From assembly GCA_002490315.1 (NCBI GenBank), contig DLKG01000086.1:543-53773 (forward strand): a stretch of 53,231 nucleotides of DNA, read 5' to 3'. Positions within the stretch are counted from its first letter, which is position 1, and each line of letters starts with the position of its first letter. The notes beneath the pieces are model-generated. The model was not told where the DNA came from. It did not search any database and was given only the letters and a program-made list of their open reading frames with translations. The translations under genes were made by a program, and so were the position numbers. Of this stretch, positions 9,276 through 18,177 are shown piece by piece. This DNA comes from Prevotella sp. UBA7594. Its GTDB lineage: Bacteria; Bacteroidota; Bacteroidia; Bacteroidales; Bacteroidaceae.

Positions 9276-11168
9276 ATGAATATCAGCAAATCACTTGTCG
9301 CTGTCGCCATTACCGCACTGACAGCGTCCACCATGCAGGCTAAAGAGAACATCACGGCGCCGGCGCCGCTTCTCCCCGTGCCGGAACAGAAACAAATCGA
9401 CTGGCAGAAGATGGAGACATACGCCTTCATCCACTTCGGACTTAACACTTTCAACGACCGCGAATGGGGCTACGGCGACTCCGACCCCAAGACGTTCAAC
9501 CCCACACGCCTCGACTGTGAGCAATGGGCAAGGACGCTCGTCGCTGCAGGCATGAAGGGCGTCATCCTTACTGCCAAGCACCACGACGGATTCTGTCTGT
9601 GGCCCTTCGCCGGCAACGACTACAACATTAGCCGTTCACCCTACAAGCAGGGCAAGGGCAACATCGTGCGCGAGCTATCGGAGGCATGCCGCAAGTACGG
9701 ACTGAAATTCGCCGTCTACCTCTCGCCATGGGACCGCTCACGCGCCGAATACGCCACGCCTGCCTATCTCCCCTACTTCTACGCCCAGCTGCGCGACTTG
9801 CTGACCAACTACGGCGACGTCTTCGAGGTTTGGTTTGACGGAGCCAACGGAGGCGACGGCTACTATGGCGGCGCGCGCGACACGCGCACTATCGACCGCA
9901 AGAACTACTACAACTATCCGCGCATCTTCGAGATTCTCGACAGCCTTCAGCCTCAAGCTGTTGTCTTCGGCGACGGCGGTCCTGGCTGCCGCTGGGTGGG
10001 CAACGAGAAAGGTTTCGCAGGAGAAACCAACTGGTCGTTTCTGCGCAAGGGCGAGGTGTATCCGGGCTATCCGAAATATCCCGAACTGCAATATGGCCAT
10101 GCCGACGGCAACCAATGGACTCCTGCCGAGTGCGACGTCTCTATCCGCCCGGGCTGGTTCTACCATCCTGAGGAGGACGGCAAGGTGAAGTCGCCCGAAC
10201 AGCTTACCGACCTCTACTACCGTTCCGTGGGACACAACGCCACGCTGCTTCTCAACTTCCCCGTCGACCGCGACGGACTCATCAACCCCATCGACTCCGC
10301 CAATGCCGTCAACTTCCACAAGCGCATTGAGCGCGAGCTTGCACATAACCTCGTCGCAGGCATGAAGCCTCGCGTGAGCAGCGAACGCGGAAAGGCGTTC
10401 GGCGCCAAGGCTCTCACCGACAAATCATGGGACACCTACTGGGCAACGCCCGACGGCGTCACGACAGCCGACATCACGTTCGCCTTCAAGAAGCCGCAAC
10501 GCATGAACCGCATCATGCTTCAGGAATACATTCCGCTGGGACAGCGCGTGAGAAAATTCGCCGTGGAGTACCTCGACGGCAACGAATGGAAGACTGTAGA
10601 CCAGCCTGAAGAGACTACAACCATAGGCTACAAGCGCCTACTGCGCTTCCGCACCGTGGAGTCGAAAGGCATCCGCGTGCGCATCCTCGACTCGCGAGGC
10701 CCCGTCTGCCTCAACAACATCGGCGTCTATGACGGCGGAGCTGATGCACAGTTGACATGGAACCCCACGGCAGAAGCCATCAAGTCGCTGCCGTTCTCTC
10801 TCGTCGCCACAGACAAAAAGCAAGCTGAAGCAGCGACCGACCGCAATCCGCAGACCGTGTACTTCACCGAACAACGCGACATCATCATCGACCTCGGCAG
10901 CGAGCAATCTGTCTCCACCCTGCTCTACCTGCCCGACCAAAGCGAAGGACGCCGCGGACTCATCCACACCTTCACCATCTCAACATGCGCTGCCGATGGC
11001 TCCAACGCGAGCGTCGTGAAGACGGGCGAGTTCTCCAACCTGCAGAACAACCCCATCCTGCAGACCGTCAGCTTCCCGTCTGTCAATACACGCTATCTGA
11101 AACTCACCGCCAACACCACCGTCGGTGACACACGCGAAATCGGATTTGCAGAACTCGGAGTGAGATAA
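9276..11168 (+). CDS. Alpha-L-fucosidase, GH29, with C-terminal discoidin-like domains
   Basis: Secreted or periplasmic glycosidase that removes alpha-linked fucose from glycans. It is 630 aa with a signal peptide ending near MQAKE (residues about 1-23). The GH29 barrel spans about residues 40-355: HFGLNTF, KHHDGFCLWP, and the nucleophile in EVWFDGANGG (Asp188). Two beta-sandwich domains of F5/8 type C kind follow (about 365-485 and 500-630), common carbohydrate-binding additions. Length and architecture match Bacteroidota GH29 enzymes. It is transcribed alone; rlmD has its own -7 box downstream. Substrate linkage cannot be read from the sequence. Confidence 0.93.
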   Translation: MNISKSLVAVAITALTASTMQAKENITAPAPLLPVPEQKQIDWQKMETYAFIHFGLNTFNDREWGYGDSDPKTFNPTRLDCEQWARTLVAAGMKGVILTAKHHDGFCLWPFAGNDYNISRSPYKQGKGNIVRELSEACRKYGLKFAVYLSPWDRSRAEYATPAYLPYFYAQLRDLLTNYGDVFEVWFDGANGGDGYYGGARDTRTIDRKNYYNYPRIFEILDSLQPQAVVFGDGGPGCRWVGNEKGFAGETNWSFLRKGEVYPGYPKYPELQYGHADGNQWTPAECDVSIRPGWFYHPEEDGKVKSPEQLTDLYYRSVGHNATLLLNFPVDRDGLINPIDSANAVNFHKRIERELAHNLVAGMKPRVSSERGKAFGAKALTDKSWDTYWATPDGVTTADITFAFKKPQRMNRIMLQEYIPLGQRVRKFAVEYLDGNEWKTVDQPEETTTIGYKRLLRFRTVESKGIRVRILDSRGPVCLNNIGVYDGGADAQLTWNPTAEAIKSLPFSLVATDKKQAEAATDRNPQTVYFTEQRDIIIDLGSEQSVSTLLYLPDQSEGRRGLIHTFTISTCAADGSNASVVKTGEFSNLQNNPILQTVSFPSVNTRYLKLTANTTVGDTREIGFAELGVR

Positions 11169-11187
11169 AGATTTTTTTAACTCTCCA

Positions 11188-11219
11188 TTTCACTCCTTAG
11201 AAAAAAATGTTTAATTTTG
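11188..11219 (+). promoter_or_regulatory. Promoter of rlmD-porin operon
   Basis: TAATTTTG at 11212-11219 matches the -7 consensus, and TTTC at 11188-11191 sits 20 nt upstream as an imperfect -33 box. It lies 34 nt before the rlmD ATG. Confidence 0.55.
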
Positions 11220-11253
11220 CAGCCTAATTCGTTGTAAACCATATATAATACAT

Positions 11254-12675
11254 ATGTCAAGAAAGAAAAAACCACTTCCAATACTCGAAAACGTCACCAT
11301 TGAAGCCGTAGCGGCAGAAGGCAAGTCGCTTGCACACGTCAACGACATGGTGGTGTTCGTGCCATTCGCCGTGCCAGGCGACATCGTCGACCTCCAGGTA
11401 CGCAAGAAGAAACACAGCTATTGCGAGGCGGAAGTTATACGCTTCATAAAGAAGAGCGACGTGCGCCAGGAGCCTATGTGCGAACACTTCGGCGTGTGTG
11501 GCGGCTGCAAATGGCAGAACCTGCCCTACGAGGAGCAGCTCAAGGCTAAGCAGAAGCAAGTGCACGACCAACTGACGCGAATCGGAAAGATCGAACTGCC
11601 GGAATTCCGCCCCATCATGGGCTCCGTGCACATCAAGGAATACCGCAACAAACTGGAGTTCGGATGCTGCAACAAGCGCTGGCTGACACGCGAGCAAATC
11701 GCCGAAGGCACACAGTTTGACAATATGAACGGTATAGGCTTCCACATCACTGGCGCCTTCGACAAGATTCTCCCCATAGAGAAATGCTGGCTCATGGACG
11801 ACCTCCACAACCGCATACGCAATGCCATACGCGACTACGCCTTCTCCACGGGCATGACCTTCTTCGACCTCCGCCAGCAGCACGGCTTGCTGCGCGACAT
11901 CATGATACGCAACTCCAACACGGGCGAATGGATGGTGCTCATACAGTTCCATTACGACGAACCGGGCGACGAGGAGCGTGCCAAGGGACTCTTGCAGCAC
12001 ATCGCCGACAAGTTCCCGGAGATTACGTCGCTCATGTACGTCAACAACCAGAAGTGCAACGACACGTTCGGCGACCTCGACCTCTCTGTCTTCAAGGGCA
12101 ACGACCACATCTTCGAGACTATGGAGAACCTGCGTTTCAAGGTCGGACCGAAGAGTTTCTACCAGACCAACACCGAGCAGGCATATCATCTCTACTCCGT
12201 GGCACGCGAATTTGCACAGCTCACGGGCAACGAACTCGTCTACGACCTCTACACCGGCACCGGCACCATCGCCAACTTCGTGGCACGCCAGGCACGCCAA
12301 GTGATTGGCATCGAATACGTGCCTGAAGCCATCGAGGACGCCAAGGTCAACTCCGAAATCAACCATATCGCCAACACGAAGTTCTATGCCGGCGACATGA
12401 AGGACATTCTCAACGACGAGTTCATCGCCGAGCACGGACGTCCCGACGTCATCATCACCGACCCGCCACGCGCCGGTATGCACTCCGATGTCATCGACAC
12501 CATTCTCCGCGCCCATCCGAAGCGCATCGTCTACGTCAGCTGCAACCCCTCGACGCAGGCACGCGACCTTCAGGCGCTCGACGGAGCGTACGCTGTGAAG
12601 GCTGTGCAGCCCGTTGACATGTTCCCACATACGCCCCACGTGGAAAACGTCGTATTGCTTGAGGAAAGAATATAA
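11254..12675 (+). CDS. rlmD: 23S rRNA (uracil-C5)-methyltransferase, RlmD/RumA type
   Basis: Methylates C5 of a uridine in 23S rRNA using S-adenosylmethionine. It is 473 aa. A TRAM-like RNA-binding domain occupies residues about 1-70. A cysteine cluster for a 4Fe-4S centre follows (MCEHFGVCGGC, about 76-86, with a later Cys). The Rossmann methyltransferase has YDLYTGTGTI, DPPRAGMH and the catalytic cysteine motif YVSCNPST near the C-terminus. Whether the target is U1939 (RlmD), U747 (RlmC) or both cannot be decided from sequence alone. The stop is only 7 nt before the porin ATG, so the two are probably co-transcribed. Confidence 0.9.
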   Translation: MSRKKKPLPILENVTIEAVAAEGKSLAHVNDMVVFVPFAVPGDIVDLQVRKKKHSYCEAEVIRFIKKSDVRQEPMCEHFGVCGGCKWQNLPYEEQLKAKQKQVHDQLTRIGKIELPEFRPIMGSVHIKEYRNKLEFGCCNKRWLTREQIAEGTQFDNMNGIGFHITGAFDKILPIEKCWLMDDLHNRIRNAIRDYAFSTGMTFFDLRQQHGLLRDIMIRNSNTGEWMVLIQFHYDEPGDEERAKGLLQHIADKFPEITSLMYVNNQKCNDTFGDLDLSVFKGNDHIFETMENLRFKVGPKSFYQTNTEQAYHLYSVAREFAQLTGNELVYDLYTGTGTIANFVARQARQVIGIEYVPEAIEDAKVNSEINHIANTKFYAGDMKDILNDEFIAEHGRPDVIITDPPRAGMHSDVIDTILRAHPKRIVYVSCNPSTQARDLQALDGAYAVKAVQPVDMFPHTPHVENVVLLEERI

Positions 12676-12682
12676 CAAGAAT

Positions 12683-13855
12683 ATGAAAAAACAAATCTTC
12701 TCTCTCGCTCTTGCCTCTCTCGCCCTCACGGGCGCGACGGCGCAGGAGAAGTCGCCCAAGATGTCGCTTTTCAGCGACATTAAGTTCAGCGGCTACGTCA
12801 TGTCACAGTATCAATACAGCGACAAGGAAAACGACAAAGGCGAGAAGGACGCCAACTCCTTCAACATACGCATGGTGCGCCTCGCCCTTGAGGGACGCGT
12901 CGTGAAAGACTTCTATTGGAAGGTGCAGCTGCAAGTCAACGGCAACACGAGCAATCTCGGCTCGTCGCCGCGAATGGTGGACGCCTTCGCCGAATGGCAG
13001 AAGTTCGACGCATTCAAGATAAAGGCAGGACAGTTCAAGCGCCCGTTCACCTTCGAGAACCCCATGCACCCCATCACTCAGGGCTTCATGTCCTACTCGC
13101 AGAACGTCACGAAGCTCTCCGGCTTCAACGACCGCTCCGGTGAACATGCCAGCAACGGACGCGACATCGGCGTGCAGATTCAGGGCGACCTTCTCAAAAA
13201 CCGCGCCGGACGCCATCTGCTCCACTATCAGGTGGGCGTCTTCAACGGACAAGGCACCAACCAAAAGGACGTGGACCAGCGCAAGGACGTCATCGGCGGC
13301 GTGTGGGTGATGCCCGTAAAGGGACTGCGCATTGGCGCCTTCGGATGGACTGGCTCGTATGCACGCAAGGGCACATGGACCGTCACCGACGACAATCATC
13401 AGCCCGTGCTCGACGCACAGGGACAACCCGTAACACGCAGTGGCGTTCGCTCGCTGCCGAAAAACCGCTACGCCTTCAGCGCGGAATATGCCGCCAATGA
13501 CTGGACGGTGCGCTCGGAGTACATACATAGCCAGGGCTACGGATTCACGACGGCATACAGCTCCGGCAAGGAGTCTGACTGCAACATCAACTACAAGGCA
13601 GGCGACAAGGCCGACGGCTTCTATGCGCTCATGATAGCACCGGTCATCTCGAAAAAACTCTACGCCAAGGCACGCTACGACCTCTACCGCCCGCAGGCTG
13701 AATGGGGCACATCTAAGACGCAATATGAGATTGGCGCCAACTACTGGATTGGCAAACACATCATGATTGGCGCGGAATACGCTCGTGTCAACGACCGCAG
13801 CCTCAAGAAGGAGAACTACAACATGGTCGACATACAACTTGACGTGAAGTTCTAA
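12683..13855 (+). CDS. Phosphate-selective porin O/P family outer membrane protein
   Basis: Outer membrane beta-barrel of the OprO/OprP family. It is 390 aa from ATG 12683; the frame is open further upstream, but those codons overlap rlmD and precede the signal peptide MKKQIFSLALASLALTGATAQ. The mature part shows alternating strand patterns such as FKIKAGQFKRPFTFENP and ends with the aromatic terminal strand VDIQLDVKF, expected for a BAM-assembled barrel. The family name comes from Pseudomonas phosphate/polyphosphate porins; actual selectivity here is unknown and no pho genes are nearby. It follows rlmD by 7 nt. Confidence 0.88.
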   Translation: MKKQIFSLALASLALTGATAQEKSPKMSLFSDIKFSGYVMSQYQYSDKENDKGEKDANSFNIRMVRLALEGRVVKDFYWKVQLQVNGNTSNLGSSPRMVDAFAEWQKFDAFKIKAGQFKRPFTFENPMHPITQGFMSYSQNVTKLSGFNDRSGEHASNGRDIGVQIQGDLLKNRAGRHLLHYQVGVFNGQGTNQKDVDQRKDVIGGVWVMPVKGLRIGAFGWTGSYARKGTWTVTDDNHQPVLDAQGQPVTRSGVRSLPKNRYAFSAEYAANDWTVRSEYIHSQGYGFTTAYSSGKESDCNINYKAGDKADGFYALMIAPVISKKLYAKARYDLYRPQAEWGTSKTQYEIGANYWIGKHIMIGAEYARVNDRSLKKENYNMVDIQLDVKF

Positions 13856-13915
13856 AGGGGCTAAACACAAGCACATCAACAAACACAACAGACTGAATTA
13901 ACATTTTATAAATCA

Positions 13916-13936
13916 GGGGGGGGAAATTGTTTCCCC
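13916..13936 (+). repeat. Run of eight G residues leading into a short hairpin
   Basis: G8 at 13916-13923 overlaps a 7-bp hairpin GGGGAAA-TTG-TTTCCCC (13920-13936). It lies between the porin stop and the start of a 53-aa gene. No T-run follows, so a classical terminator is doubtful. G-tracts of this length can slip during replication. Confidence 0.6.
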
Positions 13937-13956
13937 TCCACAAAAGTACAGAAGTT

Positions 13957-14118
13957 ATGAGAAACAGAAGACTCGACGATGCTGACAGATTCCGCGAGAG
14001 CAGTCTGAAAGCCATTCGCAATCGTAAGAAGTATGCCCGTATTCTCTACTGGGTGCTCGTAGCTGTGGCAGCGATAATGCTATTTCTCGTCTACGCAGCC
14101 TACAAATTGGACAACTAA
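13957..14118 (+). CDS. Small single-pass membrane protein (53 aa)
   Basis: Not recognised. The protein has a strongly basic N-terminal half (MRNRRLDDADRF, then KAIRNRKK) followed by one hydrophobic helix (about residues 29-48, ILYWVLVAVAAIMLFLVYAAY) and a short tail KLDN, which fits an inner-membrane protein with a cytoplasmic N-terminus. Codon use resembles neighbouring genes. The reading frame extends ten codons further upstream, but ATG 13957 is the only ATG close to the coding-like part. It lies between the porin and the GH20 gene on the same strand. Confidence 0.55.
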   Translation: MRNRRLDDADRFRESSLKAIRNRKKYARILYWVLVAVAAIMLFLVYAAYKLDN

Positions 14119-14235
14119 AGATATCTTATCACAAACTTTAACGTGTTAAAACGCATAACTAACAATAAAACAAAATCTGTACACATAACAACAAAGCAAC
14201 AATCCTTTTTACCAAACAAACAAAAGAATACATCT

Positions 14236-16245
14236 ATGGTAAACAAATCATTGGCAGCCGCACTCTTCGGCTGCATACTGTCAGCTAATGTCACAATGGC
14301 GCAGTCGCTGCTGCCCAAGCCACAGTCGTTTGAGGCTGGCAAGGGAACGTTCAGCACCACAAGCGGCGTGAAGGTCGTCAATGAGGCAGGAGCAATGGCA
14401 GACAACATCTACTCGAAGCCGTGGACAGCAAAGTCGTCCGACGGCGCACGCCAAGTAGTGCGCTTCACGAAGCTCCAGAATCCATCGTCGCCCGAGGCCT
14501 ACCGCCTACACATCACGCGCGACACGCTGCTCGTCAGCGCTGCCTCTGCCGACGGATTTCTCCACGCCTGGCAAACCATCGCGCAGCTGACGTCGAAAAA
14601 CTCCATCATGGCTTGCGACGTGACAGACGCTCCTGCCTTCAAGTGGCGCTCGCTGATGCTCGACGTGTCGCGCCATTTCCAGCCGATTGAGTTCGTCAAG
14701 AAGCAGATTGACATCATGGCGCAATACAAATTCAACCGCCTCCACCTCCACCTCACGGATGCTGCCGGATGGCGCATAGAGATAAAGCGCTACCCACGCC
14801 TCACCAACTTCGCCGCATGGCGACAAGGCAACACGTGGAAAGAATGGAGCAAGAACGGATGCAAATACATGCAAGAAGGCAGCGACGGTGCCTACGGCGG
14901 CTACTACACACAAGCCCAACTGCGCGATCTCGTCGCCTACGCTGCCGAACGCGGCATAACCATCGTGCCGGAGATAGAGATGCCGGGCCACTCCGCCGAG
15001 GTGCTCACTGCCTACCCCGAGCTTTCATGCACGCACGAGCCTTACAAGCAGATGGACTTCTGCCCGGGCAGCATCGCCACCTACGACTTCCTTGAGAACG
15101 TGCTGAAGGAAGTGATGGACATCTTCCCGTCAAAGTACATTCACGTCGGAGGCGACGAGGCCGACAAGGTCTCATGGCCGTCATGCCCGCTCTGCCAAAA
15201 GAAGATGAAGGAACTTGGCACCGACAAGGATGGACTACAGGCTCATCTCATCGCACACTTCGGCAAGTTTCTCTCCGAACACGGACGACAACTCGTCGGA
15301 TGGGACGAGGTGATAGCCGGCAATCTGGAGAAGAACACGACCGTCATGGTATGGCGCGGACTGGAGAAGGCGCATGAGGCCATCGAGCACGGCTACGACG
15401 TAGTGCTCTCGCCAAGCGGCTACTGGTACCTCGACTACTATCAGGACGCCCCCGACACGCAGCCGGAGGCCATCGGAGGCTACCTGCCGCTGGAGAAAGT
15501 GTACAGCTATGTGCCGGGCGGCACTCTGCCCGAGGCTGAGCGAGCCAAGATTACGGGCGTGCAGGCCAATCTCTGGACGGAGTACATCCCTACTGGAAAG
15601 CAGGTGGAATACATGCTCTATCCACGAGCTCTTGCCATCGCCGAGATAGGATGGAACGGCACGAAGACGAAGAACTATCCCGAATTCCGCCAGCGTGCGC
15701 TGAAGCAGATTGAGCATCTGCGTGCTGAAGGCGTCAACACGTTCGACCTCAAGCACGAGAAGGGCGAGCGCCCGGAGTCGTTCAAGACCACGAAGCACAA
15801 GGCTCTCGGCTGCAAGATTATCTTCAACCACCGCTATGAGGACAAGTACAAAGCGCAGGGCGACCAGACACTCGTCGACGGAAAGCACGGCGGCTGGACC
15901 TACGGCGACCAGAAATGGCAGGGCTTCCTCGGCAACAAGGGCTATTGCCTCGACCTCACGCTCGACCTCGGCAAGGTGGAGAAAATATCTTCCGTCTCTG
16001 CCGACTTCATGCAGGCCTACGGAGCATGGGTGTTCTTCCCGTCGGAGTACAAGATTTCGGTCAGCGAAGACGGCAAGAACTTCACGGAAGTCTATGACAA
16101 AACGTGGGAAATCGACCGCGACGTGCAACTCGGTTTCCGCAATCTTGCATGGAAAGGCTCAAAGAAAGCACGCTTCATCCGCGTGCAAGGCAGCACTACA
16201 GAGGATGGCGGATGGCTGTTTACAGATGAAATCGTCGTAAAATAA
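14236..16245 (+). CDS. Beta-N-acetylhexosaminidase, GH20
   Basis: Secreted or periplasmic exo-enzyme that removes terminal GlcNAc or GalNAc from glycans by substrate-assisted catalysis. It is 669 aa from ATG 14236, which starts the signal peptide MVNKSLAAALFGCILSANVTMAQ; the upstream in-frame ATG at 14143 would put 31 polar residues before it. A GH20b-like N-terminal domain (about 25-135) is followed by the GH20 barrel, with EMPGHSAEV and the catalytic pair in HVGGDEAD (Asp307-Glu308). The C-terminal 140 residues look like an F5/8 type C (discoidin) domain. The esterase gene starts 4 nt after its stop, so they form an operon. Confidence 0.93.
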   Translation: MVNKSLAAALFGCILSANVTMAQSLLPKPQSFEAGKGTFSTTSGVKVVNEAGAMADNIYSKPWTAKSSDGARQVVRFTKLQNPSSPEAYRLHITRDTLLVSAASADGFLHAWQTIAQLTSKNSIMACDVTDAPAFKWRSLMLDVSRHFQPIEFVKKQIDIMAQYKFNRLHLHLTDAAGWRIEIKRYPRLTNFAAWRQGNTWKEWSKNGCKYMQEGSDGAYGGYYTQAQLRDLVAYAAERGITIVPEIEMPGHSAEVLTAYPELSCTHEPYKQMDFCPGSIATYDFLENVLKEVMDIFPSKYIHVGGDEADKVSWPSCPLCQKKMKELGTDKDGLQAHLIAHFGKFLSEHGRQLVGWDEVIAGNLEKNTTVMVWRGLEKAHEAIEHGYDVVLSPSGYWYLDYYQDAPDTQPEAIGGYLPLEKVYSYVPGGTLPEAERAKITGVQANLWTEYIPTGKQVEYMLYPRALAIAEIGWNGTKTKNYPEFRQRALKQIEHLRAEGVNTFDLKHEKGERPESFKTTKHKALGCKIIFNHRYEDKYKAQGDQTLVDGKHGGWTYGDQKWQGFLGNKGYCLDLTLDLGKVEKISSVSADFMQAYGAWVFFPSEYKISVSEDGKNFTEVYDKTWEIDRDVQLGFRNLAWKGSKKARFIRVQGSTTEDGGWLFTDEIVVK

Positions 16246-16249
16246 AATA

Positions 16250-16942
16250 ATGCAAACAGAAAGAATCTCAATAGACGGAAAGGACTGCCTGCTGTTCACA
16301 GCGGGCAGTCCTCGTTTTGTTTTGGTGCAGCCGACGGCTCGCCATGAAGCGAAGAACGACGGCATCTACCGCGAGGCGGAGCTGATAATTGCAAACTGCG
16401 ACACGAACATAGCTCTCGCCGCCTTTGACGTCGGCGACTGGGCGCGCGCGCTCATGCCGTGGGCAGACGCTGCCGTGTCGAAGGACAAGGAAGTGGGCTG
16501 CCATGCAGCCGACACGCTACGCTACGTGCAGTCTGCTCTCTTGCCACGTCTCTGCTCACGCTTCGGCGACTTGCCATGCGTCATCGGCGGCTATTCCCTC
16601 GGCGGACTGTTCGCCCTATGGGCAGCACGCGAAGCCGATGCATTCTGCGCCGTCGCTGCAGCGTCGCCTTCGCTCTGGATACGGAAATGGGGAGAATACG
16701 CGAGCACCCACCCCATGAAGTCGTCAACGGTCTTCCTCAGCCTTGGCGACCGCGAGGAGCATTGCCGCAACCAACGCATGAAGCTCATCGGCGACTGCGT
16801 GCGCTCCGAACACTCTCTACTTCTTGCACAGCCCGACATCACCCACACCACACTCGAATGGAACCCAGGCGGACACTTCGGAGCCGAGGCTGAACGCACG
16901 GCAAGGGCCTTCTGCTGGTGTGTCAACAATGTCGCTAATTAG
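16250..16942 (+). CDS. Alpha/beta hydrolase, putative esterase
   Basis: A 230-aa alpha/beta-hydrolase-like protein without signal peptide. The nucleophile elbow is GYSLGG (Ser116), and GGHF near residue 204 can supply the catalytic histidine; the acid may be Asp in LSLGDREEH. Similar proteins are annotated as putative esterases of the Esterase D/Fes type. The substrate is unknown. The gene starts 4 nt after the GH20 stop, and a rho-independent terminator ends the operon. Confidence 0.75.
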   Translation: MQTERISIDGKDCLLFTAGSPRFVLVQPTARHEAKNDGIYREAELIIANCDTNIALAAFDVGDWARALMPWADAAVSKDKEVGCHAADTLRYVQSALLPRLCSRFGDLPCVIGGYSLGGLFALWAAREADAFCAVAAASPSLWIRKWGEYASTHPMKSSTVFLSLGDREEHCRNQRMKLIGDCVRSEHSLLLAQPDITHTTLEWNPGGHFGAEAERTARAFCWCVNNVAN

Positions 16943-16945
16943 CAA

Positions 16946-16985
16946 AAGTGGCACTTTAGACATGCTAAAGCGCCACTTCGTTTTT
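16946..16985 (+). terminator. Rho-independent terminator of GH20-esterase operon
   Basis: AAGTGGC (16946-16952) pairs with GCCACTT (16972-16978), and the inner CTTTAG/CTAAAG also pairs, with one mismatch between. The loop is ACATG, followed by CGTTTTT. It lies between convergent genes. Confidence 0.88.
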
Positions 16986-17010
16986 ATATGACTAATATTG
17001 TCAGTTCCTA

Positions 17011-17925
17011 TTAGAACATCTTGGCAGGATAAACGCCCTCATCGGCAAGCTTCTGGAACTTTGCCACTACGTCCGGACGATCCTCAGGATAGGTTACGCC
17101 AAACCACTTGGATGTTGTGTCGAGCACCTCGCAGGTGGCTGTGCCTTCGTGAATGAGCTTGTCTACCATCAACGGGATGAAGAACTCGCTCTTGAGATTC
17201 TCCATATTCTTCGGGTCGGAGAGGAACTCCTTGAAGTATTCCTCGCTGTGCTTGAAGTAGTCGGGAGTGAAGCCCCAGAAGTTCATTGACACAGGAGTTG
17301 TATCGGGGATTGCCACCCATGTCTCGCCGTCGTCGGCAAGATATTTTACAACGCCGTCGATGCGCTGAATCTTCGTGCGCTCCACGACAGACGTGAGATG
17401 ATGGTGCTCGTCGTTCTCGCAGATACCACGGCTAACAGTGCCGCTCTCGGAGAGTGTGTTGCCTACGCGGAAGCCTACCATGGCATACTTTCCCGTAGAA
17501 CCTTCGGGCAGCTCGCTGAGCCACTTGCCCATCACGCGGAAAGCGTCGCGATCGTAGAAGTCATCGCAGTTGAGCACGGCAAACGGCTCATTGATGACAT
17601 TGGCACCCATCATAACGGCGTGGTTGGTACCCCAAGGCTTCGTGCGGCCTTCCGGACACTTGAATCCTTCTGGCAGAGCGTCGAGGCTCTGGAATACGAG
17701 CTCGCACGGAATGTGGCCCTCATACTTGGAGAGCACGATGCGACGGAAGTCGTCCTCGAAGTCCTTGCGAATCACGAATACGAGTTTGCCGAAGCCGGCA
17801 TTGATGGCGTCATAGATGCTGTAGTCCATGATTGTCTCACCATGAGGGCCAAGCTCGTCAAGCTGCTTCAGTCCTCCGTAGCGGCTGCCCATACCGGCAG
17901 CAAGGAGAAAAAGAGTTGGTTTCAT
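17011..17925 (-). CDS. Sugar-phosphate nucleotidyltransferase
   Basis: A 304-aa NTP_transferase family protein, expected to join a nucleoside monophosphate to a sugar-1-phosphate or similar phospho-compound. The N-terminal nucleotide-binding signature LAAGMGSRYGGLKQL (about residues 8-22), the metal-site strand AVLNCDDFYD (about 115-124) and GTNHAV segment are visible. Exact substrate is not evident; MurNAc/GlcNAc-phosphate, choline-phosphate or hexose-phosphate are all possible for this family. No partner kinase is adjacent. It has its own -7 box and ends in a convergent arrangement with the esterase operon. Confidence 0.8.
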   Translation of the reverse strand: MKPTLFLLAAGMGSRYGGLKQLDELGPHGETIMDYSIYDAINAGFGKLVFVIRKDFEDDFRRIVLSKYEGHIPCELVFQSLDALPEGFKCPEGRTKPWGTNHAVMMGANVINEPFAVLNCDDFYDRDAFRVMGKWLSELPEGSTGKYAMVGFRVGNTLSESGTVSRGICENDEHHHLTSVVERTKIQRIDGVVKYLADDGETWVAIPDTTPVSMNFWGFTPDYFKHSEEYFKEFLSDPKNMENLKSEFFIPLMVDKLIHEGTATCEVLDTTSKWFGVTYPEDRPDVVAKFQKLADEGVYPAKMF

Positions 17926-17994
17926 AATCGTTCTTGATGTTATGTTTGAGTTAATACTTGTATTTCGGTTTTTTTAGCCTCTTTCTATCAGACG

Positions 17995-18002
17995 CAAAAG
18001 TA
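17995..18002 (-). promoter_or_regulatory. -7 box of the nucleotidyltransferase gene
   Basis: On the minus strand this reads TACTTTTG, matching TAnnTTTG, about 70 nt before the ATG at 17925. No convincing -33 TTTG was found. Confidence 0.45.
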
Positions 18003-18128
18003 ACAAATAAAGACGATATAGAAAAAGATTTGGCCTAAAATTTTTCTCACAATACTGCAAAGAGCGCTGTCGTTCGCACTTCTTGCCCAAGGAATTGGAA
18101 TTATAACTGGGGGCTTCGCGCGAAAACG

Positions 18129-18177
18129 AAAAAAGCTGGCAATGCACCTCTTGCCTTCGCTTTGGTGCAATGTCAGC
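18129..18177 (-). terminator. dnaA terminator overlapping its stop codon
   Basis: On the minus strand GCTGACATTGCACC (18177-18164) pairs with GGTGCATTGCCAGC (18148-18135) with two imperfect positions, followed by TTTTTT. The 5' arm includes the dnaA stop codon (18173-18175). Confidence 0.82.

Noticed and set aside
11257..12780. 507-codon minus-strand open frame over rlmD
   Set aside because: Antisense shadow of a well-recognised gene, with composition rich in Val/His/Ala and no motif.
12803..13888. 361-codon minus-strand frame over the porin
   Set aside because: Shadow of the porin; no domain or signal peptide, and the porin has both.
9276..16942. A polysaccharide utilisation locus
   Set aside because: No SusC/SusD pair or hybrid two-component or anti-sigma regulator is present near GH29 and GH20.
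16943..17010. Replication terminus suggested by the switch from + to - genes
   Set aside because: A single convergent gene pair in 53 kb is not evidence for a terminus; no dif-like site was recognised.
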